Below are positions 1 through 7,565 of a stretch of DNA of 64,000 nt, piece after piece. How positions within the stretch are numbered: the first letter of the stretch is position 1; the number at the start of each line of letters is the position of its first letter. Source of the stretch: Anaerolineae bacterium (GTDB taxonomy: Bacteria > Chloroflexota > Anaerolineae > Aggregatilineales > Phototrophicaceae). The notes beneath the pieces were generated by a model. That model searched no databases and had not been told where the DNA came from. It saw only the letters and a list, made by a program, of their open reading frames with translations. Position numbers and translations under genes: made by a program. The stretch covers positions 175,261-239,260 of the forward strand of contig JANWYT010000006.1 of the NCBI GenBank assembly GCA_025055175.1, read 5' to 3'.

Positions 1-124
1 CGACGTTGGCATATTTGCGGTACGCAGAGACGAGGGCGGTCTGTATGGCTTCCAGCACCACTTCAGGATCAAGAGAGCGTTCTTCTGCGATTTCGTTAAA
101 GGCGCTTTGTAATTCGTTCGCCAT
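1..124 (-). CDS. nusA: Transcription termination/antitermination factor NusA, N-terminal fragment
   Basis: Only the first 41 codons lie in the window; the gene continues past base 1. The peptide begins MANELQSAFNEIAEE and continues through LDPEVVLEAIQTALVSAYRK, the characteristic opening of the NusA N-terminal domain that binds RNA polymerase. The ATG at 124-122 is fixed by an in-frame TAA six bases upstream, so no longer start is possible. An AAAGG lies about 13 bases upstream; a GGGAG directly abuts the ATG and is too close to act as a normal ribosome site. The gene has its own strong promoter at 224-252 and a leader of about 90 nt with a perfect hairpin. It is separated from the glycan genes upstream and is likely the head of a nusA-infB type operon outside the window. 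Confidence 0.9.
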   Translation of the reverse strand, partial: MANELQSAFNEIAEERSLDPEVVLEAIQTALVSAYRKYANV

Positions 125-167
125 CTCCCATTAGCCTTTGGCCAGACACGTCGGCCACTTGAACGCA

Positions 168-192
168 GAGAAGTGGGGGTTGCCCACTTCTC
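168..192 (-). promoter_or_regulatory. Perfect 10-bp hairpin in the nusA leader
   Basis: GAGAAGTGGG (168-177) and CCCACTTCTC (183-192) are exact inverted repeats around a 5-base loop. The hairpin lies between the nusA transcription start (about 216) and the ATG. No T tract follows on the minus strand, so it is not a standard terminator. Attenuation, NusA autoregulation or an mRNA-stability role are inferences. Confidence 0.6.
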
Positions 193-223
193 CATATGAT
201 GCACTGTTCTACGATTGTTGACA

Positions 224-252
224 ATATAACACACTCTTCGGCGGTGTGTCAA
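224..252 (-). promoter_or_regulatory. Sigma-70 type promoter of nusA
   Basis: On the minus strand TTGACA (252-247), a 17-base spacer and TTATAT (229-224) form a near-consensus promoter; transcription would start near 216. Just upstream, a small stem GTTGAG/CTCAAC (256-272) may mark the 3' end of the preceding transcript but has no T tract. Confidence 0.8.
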
Positions 253-294
253 GTTGTTGAGTTGCGCTCAACGTGCCACGCAAGGATACCAAGA

Positions 295-3200
295 TCAGTC
301 GCCAGACCCCGATTGAAGCGGCACAGAGGCCATCGGGAAAGGCGGGAACTTCAGCACACGATTCAAGCCAGCATCGGCTACGATGACCGTGCCATCAGAC
401 GCGACCGCAATGCCGCCCACCACGCCAATCTGGCTCTCGGTTGGCACTTCACCGCCGCCGCGTCCGAATGAACCGACACATTTGCCGCTCATGGTGTAGA
501 CCAGCACCCGCCCGCCATCAGCATCGGTGACGTAAAGTAAATCGCGGGCTTCATCAAGGGCGAGATATGGTCGGTTGCCTAGTTCTTCATACCAGGCACG
601 CACTGCAAAGCTGTTCAAGAATGCGCCATCAACGCTGAAGACTGAAATGCGCCGATTCCACGTATCCGCCACGAACAAGCGTCCATCTTGGCTGATGGCT
701 AAGCCGCTCGGCTCATCCAATTGGCCTGGGCCGCTGCCGCCGCTGCCAATGTCGTAGAGCCATGTCGGGCGTCCTTCCGTCAGCATGTAGACGCGCACAC
801 GCTTGTTACCCGTGTCAGCGACATAGATGCGTCCCCGCGAGTCCACTTCGACATCGCGCGGCCCCCAGAAAGCATCGGTAGGTTCAATTGGCGCTTCGAA
901 GCCGAACGTCCCTGGTTGCCCCCAAGAAGCGCGGATGGCTTCACCTGCTTCGGACAAAGCCGCAATACGGAAGTTCCAAGTGTCGGCGACGTAAACCGTG
1001 CCGTCTTGGTCGATGGCCACGCCATTAGGACGATTGAAATTCAAACGCGTCGTATCTGTCCCCTGCACGCCGACGCTCCGCACGTAATTCCCATCAGCAT
1101 TGAAGACGCTGATGCGGTGGCCATATTCCTCAGCTACCCACAGGTTACCATTTTCATCCAGCGCCAAATCCAGCGGACGGTTCATCGGCCTATCGGGTGG
1201 CGTGGTCAGAATTTGGAGGGCGCTCAGCGGTTGCCAATTGGCCACGCAGGCGTTGACTTCCGTCGTCTCAGGCTGAGTCACTGTTGCGGCGCCCGTGCCA
1301 TAGCGCCAAATTTGTGCTGCCACATCTTTGCGTATGTAGACGTACATAATGTCGGAGACGGGCCAGTTCTCTAGGTTGTAGTTCCTGTTGGTAGCACGAC
1401 CGTAGGCGCTGTAGTCGCGCGTCCACCAAATGTCGAAGATAGCCTTGCGCAGATCGGCGGCATTGGTGTTGTTGGGGTTGAAATCTAGCACATTCAGCAA
1501 GCGCTGCGGCGTCAGGTTGAAGTATTCCTGCATCGGCCACCACAAGCGCATGTGCGAGTAGCGCTCATAGCGGTCTTCCAAGATCGGCTCAACCTTGCTG
1601 CGATTGCCGCCACCCACCACCACGACGACAGCGTCGCGCAGGTTTTGTACGGTGGGGTTAGAACCGACGAAGACGGCGTTCGGGAAGTTGCGGAAGTACC
1701 AGCTATAAGGCCAAGAGACTTCGTTGTCGTAAGCGAAGCGCAACTTGTTGCCGTCGGTCGTGCGCAGGCTCAGTTCTTCAATCTGAGCCAAGACCGTCTT
1801 GATGGCCGGCGCCGCGTGGGCATAAACCAAGAATTCCGTCGGATGGTCATAGTTGATGAAGGACGCCATCCAAGCCGCGCGGAAGGTGATGACGCCCAGC
1901 AGACTAAAGATAGCCAGTGCTGCCATGTGACGCACGTGCTGACGTCCCACTTGGGGCGTCCAGCGCCAGATGAGCCAGGTCGCTGCCAGCGCTGCTGCCA
2001 ACGATCCCAGGAAGTTGTAAGTATCGCGGAGCTGCTGAGTGCTGAGGCCCGCAAAGGGTGGATTGCCCGCCACCAACACGCCGAAAGCCTGGACATAGGT
2101 CACGACGGCCAGAGCATACACCCCAAGAATCATCCAACCACGCAAGCGGAATTTGGCCAAGTCTATGCGGCTGACAATGCGGCCCAAATACCAGGCTGTC
2201 AGGAAGATGATTGGAAAGGTGAGGTGCGTCCCCAGCCAGGGCATTTTTTCACCAGCCAAGCTGAAGACCACCAAGTTGAAGACCGCCACCCAAGCCCAGA
2301 ACAGCAAGAAGGGGGGATGATCGAGCCACCACCGTTCGTGCATGGCCGCCATGAGCGCCCCACGCTGGTCACGCTTGCGCTTGGGCTTCGGCTTGCCATC
2401 CTCGCTCAGCGCGTCCCCGAGTTGTGCTTCGTCGCTCTCCAGGCCCGTCTCAGCTTGCTGCATGATGACTAGCTTCAAGCGCTCGGCTTCCGCTTCATCG
2501 TCGCGATTGCGCCGCCAGAAGAAGACCATGCCGGCGAACATGGCGCACACGCTGCCAATCACCGCCAAGAACTCATACATAGGCAAGATGATGAGCAGGT
2601 AGTAATACTGCGGTTGGCTGCCGCGCCTCACACCCTGTTGTTCCAACCAGTAGCCCAGGCTGTAGATCATGCCCGTCGCTAGGCCAGCCATATTGGTGAA
2701 GATGGTCGTGAAGAAGAAGACGAAGATAGCGTGGAAAATACCGGCAGCGATCAGCCACTTCTTCCAATCCCAAGACAAGCCGATGATGATAGCTGTCGTC
2801 ATCAGCGGCAGCCAGGCCAGGAAGCCCAGCATGAACTGACCGATCTGCTGAGAGCCGTTAATGTCCGGCAGTTGGTCGATAATCCCCGCCAGGAAAGGCG
2901 GCAGCGCATTCCCCAGGGCCGCAAAATCTGCGGATGTGCCGCGCATAACGTAAGGGATGAGCGCCGTCGCCCAGGGCAAGACTAGCGTCCCGATGATAAT
3001 CATCACGTCGAATTCTGGGAACAAGTCCAGCGTCCCCCACAGGCCGCGCCCTGGCGTCTGCGTCTGCGGATCAGCGGGCAGATCGCCGCGCCGACGCCTG
3101 CCCGCGATGAAGATAGCCGAAGCCGCTATGCTGATGATCCATGCACCGATCATCGGATACCAGCGCAGAGCATTCGTATGCTGGACACCTTCGCCCTCCT

Positions 3201-4254
3201 GCCCCGGCACAACGGGCGAAGCCACGCTGCTGCCGCTGGGAGTGGTGTGGCTGCGCTCTTCAAACACCACTAGGGCAAAGCACACCAGCATCATCACGCC
3301 GAAGACCAGAGCCACCTGTTCCCAACGAATTTCGTGCCAGCGACCACGATAGGCCCACAAGAGCGTGCCTAGCAACACTGCCATCACGATCCCTGTCGCC
3401 AGCAACACCCAAAGGATGTAAAGGGACTGCTGATCGGCGGGCAGTTGGCTGAAAGCCACGTCGTCTGGGCCGCTAAACAGATCGAACTTGATGATGTCTA
3501 GGATGATATACATGCCCAACGTCAGGACGCCGCCCAAGAGCGTACCGATGGCGATGAAGTTGAAAGCGGGTTTGCCTCCGATCCCCCAGAAGTGTTGGGC
3601 TAGGCGCACAAACCAGAAAACTGCCAGGAAAATCCCGAAGACGGCAATGTACATGAAGGCCGTCTCTTTTGAGCCGAGATTCCAGATCATGGCGGCGGCC
3701 AAAATGTAGAGATACTTCGGCTTGCGCCGCTCCTGGGCCGGCCCACTCAGGTACATCAGGATGGCCCAGATCATCAGGATCGAGGCCATAATCGCCGGCG
3801 TGTCTTCGCGGATGTAGCGGTTGTAGAACATCAGCAGTGGTGAGATGAGCAATAGCACGCTGGCAATCAACGCTCCCCACCGTCCCAGCCAGTAGCGGAA
3901 CAACAGCGGAGAAAGCACCATCAACACGCCCAGCACCGAGGTATAGATGCGGGCTGTGAAGTCGTTATCACCGAACATGGAATAGCTGAGAGCAATGGCA
4001 TGGAACAAGATTGGGCCGTGCATGAGCGGTGTGTGGCGGAACTCGCCTTCACTGTAGAGATTCCACGAGAAGCGCGTGTGAAGGCTCTCGTCATGGCTCA
4101 TGACACGGTCGCCTAGCATGTAAAAGCGCGTGAAGACTGCCAGCAGGAAGATGATGACGTAGGCCCAGGCTTCCCAATCCAGGCGCACAGGACGACTTAA
4201 GGCATGATGGAGCGCGTTCGGTTGCGAATCGGGGGTGATCGTGGTCACGGTCAA
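295..4254 (-). CDS. TIGR03663/Agl23-type membrane glycosyltransferase-like protein with C-terminal NHL repeats
   Basis: A 1319-residue polytopic membrane protein. Residues about 30-870 hold many hydrophobic segments related to the dolichyl-phosphate-mannose-protein mannosyltransferase (PMT/GT39) fold. Residues 52-57 read MSHDES and 78-81 read MHGP, the DE dipeptide and HGP tripeptide I recall as invariant in TIGR03663; Arg146 and Arg149 (NRYIRED) are candidates for the conserved arginines. From about residue 1020 to the end come five or so NHL-type beta-propeller repeats (LDENGNLWVAEEYGHRISVF, VAIDQDGTVYVADTWNFRI and others), probably extracytoplasmic. The likely role is transfer of a sugar from a lipid carrier during surface glycan assembly, but the family has no proven reaction. 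The ATG start lies 36 bases after the anti-sigma gene. The NHL fusion is the odd part. Confidence 0.8.
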   Translation of the reverse strand: MTVTTITPDSQPNALHHALSRPVRLDWEAWAYVIIFLLAVFTRFYMLGDRVMSHDESLHTRFSWNLYSEGEFRHTPLMHGPILFHAIALSYSMFGDNDFTARIYTSVLGVLMVLSPLLFRYWLGRWGALIASVLLLISPLLMFYNRYIREDTPAIMASILMIWAILMYLSGPAQERRKPKYLYILAAAMIWNLGSKETAFMYIAVFGIFLAVFWFVRLAQHFWGIGGKPAFNFIAIGTLLGGVLTLGMYIILDIIKFDLFSGPDDVAFSQLPADQQSLYILWVLLATGIVMAVLLGTLLWAYRGRWHEIRWEQVALVFGVMMLVCFALVVFEERSHTTPSGSSVASPVVPGQEGEGVQHTNALRWYPMIGAWIISIAASAIFIAGRRRRGDLPADPQTQTPGRGLWGTLDLFPEFDVMIIIGTLVLPWATALIPYVMRGTSADFAALGNALPPFLAGIIDQLPDINGSQQIGQFMLGFLAWLPLMTTAIIIGLSWDWKKWLIAAGIFHAIFVFFFTTIFTNMAGLATGMIYSLGYWLEQQGVRRGSQPQYYYLLIILPMYEFLAVIGSVCAMFAGMVFFWRRNRDDEAEAERLKLVIMQQAETGLESDEAQLGDALSEDGKPKPKRKRDQRGALMAAMHERWWLDHPPFLLFWAWVAVFNLVVFSLAGEKMPWLGTHLTFPIIFLTAWYLGRIVSRIDLAKFRLRGWMILGVYALAVVTYVQAFGVLVAGNPPFAGLSTQQLRDTYNFLGSLAAALAATWLIWRWTPQVGRQHVRHMAALAIFSLLGVITFRAAWMASFINYDHPTEFLVYAHAAPAIKTVLAQIEELSLRTTDGNKLRFAYDNEVSWPYSWYFRNFPNAVFVGSNPTVQNLRDAVVVVVGGGNRSKVEPILEDRYERYSHMRLWWPMQEYFNLTPQRLLNVLDFNPNNTNAADLRKAIFDIWWTRDYSAYGRATNRNYNLENWPVSDIMYVYIRKDVAAQIWRYGTGAATVTQPETTEVNACVANWQPLSALQILTTPPDRPMNRPLDLALDENGNLWVAEEYGHRISVFNADGNYVRSVGVQGTDTTRLNFNRPNGVAIDQDGTVYVADTWNFRIAALSEAGEAIRASWGQPGTFGFEAPIEPTDAFWGPRDVEVDSRGRIYVADTGNKRVRVYMLTEGRPTWLYDIGSGGSGPGQLDEPSGLAISQDGRLFVADTWNRRISVFSVDGAFLNSFAVRAWYEELGNRPYLALDEARDLLYVTDADGGRVLVYTMSGKCVGSFGRGGGEVPTESQIGVVGGIAVASDGTVIVADAGLNRVLKFPPFPMASVPLQSGSGD

Positions 4255-4290
4255 CCTTCCTCAGGAAATGCGTGCAAGCTCATCGAACAA

Positions 4291-4824
4291 TTAACGACGC
4301 ACTAGCAGGGGATCAGGGGTGTTGCGCAGATAGGCCACCAAGTGATGATCGCTAGCCGTCGGCGTGCTGGGGGTGGAGTACGAGTGAAGCGCGCGACGAT
4401 GGATGAGGTAAACCCTCGTCTCCTCAACTTTCGCCGACAGCGGCGCGGGCTGGGCCAGCGGCGCGAGCATGGTGTTGTTGGCCTGCCACCACAAAGGCAA
4501 GATCATCGCCAAACACAAAGCCCCCAAAACCAACCAACTGCGCCAACCTAAGCTCTCCTCATCGGCTTCCTGTGGTCTGGGACGCTCAATTTCTTGCTGG
4601 ATTTGCGTCCAGATGAGGTTGAGCCGCGGCTTGTTAGGCGCGCCCAACTGAGGCAAGCGACGTTCCAGCTCATGGGTGCTGCGGCGCAAGCGCTGGTAAT
4701 GCACCTGGCAGTCGTCACATGCATCCAGGTGTTGGCCTACCAAGCGGCGCGCTGCTAAATCCAGATCGCGGTTGATGAAGGCGTTCAGGCGCGCCCTAGT
4801 GTAACGACACTTGAAGTTGAACAT
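4291..4824 (-). CDS. Zinc-binding anti-sigma factor, membrane anchored
   Basis: A 177-residue protein. The N-terminal third is a ZAS (zf-HC2) anti-sigma domain: His32, Cys36 and Cys39 form the HxxxCxxC motif (QHLDACDDC), with Cys6 as a possible fourth ligand. One membrane segment runs from about 96 to 114 (WLVLGALCLAMILPLWW), followed by a short tail of about 60 residues presumably outside the membrane. It should hold the sigma factor encoded 34 bases upstream inactive until a surface signal arrives. I chose the ATG at 4824 because GGAAG lies 7 bases before it and it does not overlap the sigma gene; a longer reading from 4902 would overlap that gene. Confidence 0.82.
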   Translation of the reverse strand: MFNFKCRYTRARLNAFINRDLDLAARRLVGQHLDACDDCQVHYQRLRRSTHELERRLPQLGAPNKPRLNLIWTQIQQEIERPRPQEADEESLGWRSWLVLGALCLAMILPLWWQANNTMLAPLAQPAPLSAKVEETRVYLIHRRALHSYSTPSTPTASDHHLVAYLRNTPDPLLVRR

Positions 4825-4858
4825 CCTGACACTTCCACTCGGCCATCGACAGGGAATG

Positions 4859-5473
4859 TTACCCAATCTTGAGCAGTTCTTCCAGAAGGCCTTCGCCGCC
4901 AATGGGCTGCAAGACGCTATGCAGACGCTTATGGGCTAGACGCACGCGGCTCTCAGCAGTCTTCTGCGGGCAACCCAGCACTTCTGCCATCTCGCGGTAG
5001 GATAGCCCATGGCCGTAGCGCAGCACCAGGGCTTCGCGCAGGCGCGCCGACAGGTCACCCAGAGCGGTCACAATGGCGTCGCGCGCAGCGCGCTGAGCCA
5101 GCACAGCTTCCGGCATTTCCGACTGTGGCGCCGGGAGGTTAAGCTGGGACATTTGTGCGATATCCATCGACGGGGGACGCTTGCGGCGGTGAACGTTGCG
5201 GCAGCGACTTACAGCAATCGTGTATAACCACGTCTTGAAAGATGCGCGGCTGGGGTCGAAACGGCGTAGGTTCTTGAAAGCATAGACGAATGCTTCCTGC
5301 ACCACGTCTTCGGCATCCTGCTGCTGAAAGAGCAGGCTATAGCACAACCGATACAAGCCCGCTGCGTAGCGTTCGTACAAAGCAGCGTAGGCTTGCTGGT
5401 CAGCCTGCACAGCGCGTTCGATGAGGTACTGTGTATCGTCTGTGGAGTGCGCAGAGTGCAAGGAGTCGTTCAT
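4859..5473 (-). CDS. ECF-family RNA polymerase sigma factor
   Basis: A 204-residue group 4 sigma-70 factor. Region 2 runs from about 22 to 95 (YERYAAGLYRLCYSLL, DAEDVVQEAFVYAFKNL, FKTWLYTIAVSRCRN) and would bind the -10 element and core polymerase. Region 4, about 135-190, has the helix-turn-helix LSYREMAEVLGCPQKTAESRV for the -35 element. The pair with the downstream zinc anti-sigma gene is typical of envelope-stress or surface-signal control. I start at the ATG at 5473, preceded by GGAG at 9 bases; a TTG at 5488 is possible but lacks a ribosome site. Target promoters are unknown; the surrounding glycan genes are natural candidates by position only. Confidence 0.9.
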   Translation of the reverse strand: MNDSLHSAHSTDDTQYLIERAVQADQQAYAALYERYAAGLYRLCYSLLFQQQDAEDVVQEAFVYAFKNLRRFDPSRASFKTWLYTIAVSRCRNVHRRKRPPSMDIAQMSQLNLPAPQSEMPEAVLAQRAARDAIVTALGDLSARLREALVLRYGHGLSYREMAEVLGCPQKTAESRVRLAHKRLHSVLQPIGGEGLLEELLKIG

Positions 5474-5563
5474 AGCTTCATGCTCCAAGTGGACAACTTA
5501 TATACACTCCTTCGTCCACAATCTCCCCAGCACAGACCATAAATTTCTGCTCAGAAAAGCTCA
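5474..5563 (-). promoter_or_regulatory. Possible control region of the sigma/anti-sigma pair
   Basis: This gap separates the glycan gene upstream from the sigma factor. It contains a TATATA-like -10 candidate near 5501-5506, flanked by the inverted halves GTGGAC and GTCCAC 19 bases apart, and a second inverted repeat TTTCTG (5544-5549) and CAGAAA (5552-5557) with a two-base centre. No clear -35 sits at the right distance. Autoregulated expression is an inference. Confidence 0.35.
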
Positions 5564-7525
5564 TCAGCGTGGCACGTTGTTGTAAACGTCCATGTTCAGC
5601 CACAACACAGCCCGATCTGTGACCAGTGTCTCTGCGCTAGCAGGGCGCAAGCGGCGTAGCAGCAACCAGCCCAAGCCATCCAGAGCCTCCAGTCGGCTTG
5701 CCCCCAAGTGCTGGCGCAGCGCAAAGCTCTGACCGACATAGTTTCCACCAAGCTGTAGATCATTGTTGTTGTCCGTATAGGGAGCAATGACGACGGGCGC
5801 ACTGCGCGCTGCCTCGATGCTGTTCACCCAGCGGGCATTGGCGAAGTCGCGCACCAACCAGCCCATCAGACCATCTGCTCGCAGGCCCTGGGTTTCATCC
5901 TGGACGATAGCGATTTGCAGATTAGGGAAACCGCGCGTTTGGCGCTGAGCCACGTCGAAAAGGGTACGGCGCAGCAGCGGCGCGCCAGCGCTCACGCTAC
6001 CTTCAGCCATGCGCCAGTACTCAGCAGGATGAGCAGCCTTCTCTACGCTGGCATTCCAGCCTGTGCCAAGCCCACTCAGCAGGATGAAGGCCAACGCGCC
6101 CAGACCCAAGCCCTGTAAGGTCTGATCGTTGCCCCACACGCTGGCCACCAGGAAGAAGCCCACCACAAAGAAAATGATCGTGACAAACGTCCACACCAGG
6201 CTATAGCGGAGCTGGCCCAGCGTCTCGCTGAACATCATGCTGATAGTATCACCTAGAGATTGGCCCGTCGGCAAAGCCAAGAAGCCGCGCCCTACCTCCT
6301 GTAGGTGCAGCAATAACGTGGCGAACAAGGCCAGAGCCAACAGACCCAAGAACCACTTCACCCAGGCATAGCGATAGCTGAACAACTCATTTTCATCGCT
6401 CAGGCCGTTGAACCAGAAGATGGAGATTGGTCGATCGACCATCAGCTCTTGGGCGATGGCGCTGGCGATCCAGGCCAGCGGCAAGCTCAGCCACAAGGCC
6501 CAAGCTGGCGTAGCACCCTGGATGATGAGCAGGGCCAGCGCTCCCAGGAAGAAAGCCATCATAGCTAGGCGCTCCGAGAAGCGCAGGCGTTCCAGGTGGT
6601 GTAGGGCAAATGTGCCAGCCAACACGAAGATCAGCAGAGGTAACTCATAGACAAACAGCGTCCCCAGGCTCATCAGTGGAGACATGTTGGGATGTGCAGG
6701 CGTCCACAACGCCGCCAGCGCCGCACCTAGATTGTTGCCCACCACTCCCAGGCCCATCGGGTGGAGCATGAAGCCTGTCCCCACTAGGAAAACAAGACTC
6801 AGGCCCAAGAGAAGAGCCTGAGGCAGCGGAAAACTATTCAGCAAGCCGCGCGCACGCGCCAGCAGCGCATCACCTGGCGTGTCTAGCTCGTAAGGCGCAT
6901 TGAAGGCTGTCCACCACAAAGCCAGGGACGTCGCGCCTGCCAGGATGAGGGCCACCCACAGGCCGCCTTCCCCTAATAGGATGAGCGATACGACCCAAGC
7001 ACCAACCCATAGCCCGCGCCGCGTGGTCGGCGCTTCAACGTAGCGCCAGGCGGCCCACAGTGCGCCCAGGGCCAGCACCATCGTCCAGACCATCGGCTCG
7101 GCGCTGCGGCTAGCGATGATCCCGATGGGAGAAGCCGCCAGCAACAAGCATAGCAGGAAGGCACGCGACGGCCCAATCCAGGGACGGAACAGCAGCGGCA
7201 TAAGGATCAGCACCAGGCCGCCAATCAGGCCGAACAGGCGCGCCGCAAATTCTGTGCCGCCTAACAAGCTAAAACCGAGCAACTGTCCCCAAAAGCCCAT
7301 CGGATTGCTAGCAGGCTGGGGCTGAGCAGACGTCTGTGGATAGACGACCACCCAGGCAGCGAGGGCGTCTATTGCCTCACGATCCGTCATTGGCACAGCG
7401 TCCAACTCTGCCAAACGCACCACTAGCGCCAGCAGAAACAGCAAAACATAGGCTAAAATTTCAGCCGACCAAGAACGTCCCGTTGCTTTGGTGCTGGCGT
7501 TCAGATAGGTTTGGGTAGCTTGCAT
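5564..7525 (-). CDS. TIGR03663/Agl23-like membrane protein with degenerate active-site motifs
   Basis: A 653-residue polytopic membrane protein. Its first 180 residues align by eye with the intact TIGR03663 protein at 295-4254: GGTEFAARLFGLIGGLV matches GDNDFTARIYTSVLGVL and MPLLFRPWIG matches SPLLFRYWLG. At the DE position it has PMTDRE (45-50) instead of VMSHDE, so the first acid is replaced by Arg. The HGP motif is replaced by NPMG (73-76), and the Arg of NRYIRED corresponding to 149 is lost. It may be a non-catalytic partner or have a changed substrate. There are no NHL repeats; the last 150 residues are soluble. The ATG at 7525 has AGGGAG 6 bases upstream; an in-frame ATG at 7558 has no such site. 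Confidence 0.75.
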   Translation of the reverse strand: MQATQTYLNASTKATGRSWSAEILAYVLLFLLALVVRLAELDAVPMTDREAIDALAAWVVVYPQTSAQPQPASNPMGFWGQLLGFSLLGGTEFAARLFGLIGGLVLILMPLLFRPWIGPSRAFLLCLLLAASPIGIIASRSAEPMVWTMVLALGALWAAWRYVEAPTTRRGLWVGAWVVSLILLGEGGLWVALILAGATSLALWWTAFNAPYELDTPGDALLARARGLLNSFPLPQALLLGLSLVFLVGTGFMLHPMGLGVVGNNLGAALAALWTPAHPNMSPLMSLGTLFVYELPLLIFVLAGTFALHHLERLRFSERLAMMAFFLGALALLIIQGATPAWALWLSLPLAWIASAIAQELMVDRPISIFWFNGLSDENELFSYRYAWVKWFLGLLALALFATLLLHLQEVGRGFLALPTGQSLGDTISMMFSETLGQLRYSLVWTFVTIIFFVVGFFLVASVWGNDQTLQGLGLGALAFILLSGLGTGWNASVEKAAHPAEYWRMAEGSVSAGAPLLRRTLFDVAQRQTRGFPNLQIAIVQDETQGLRADGLMGWLVRDFANARWVNSIEAARSAPVVIAPYTDNNNDLQLGGNYVGQSFALRQHLGASRLEALDGLGWLLLRRLRPASAETLVTDRAVLWLNMDVYNNVPR

Positions 7526-7565
7526 GGCGCTCTCCCTGATCGCTTCTCTGTGCTGCATTCGTCGA

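Noticed and set aside
1552..2472. 306-codon plus-strand open frame
   Set aside because: It lies fully opposite the TIGR03663/NHL gene, whose frame has conserved motifs; its translation is His/Gln/Arg rich with no recognisable domain.
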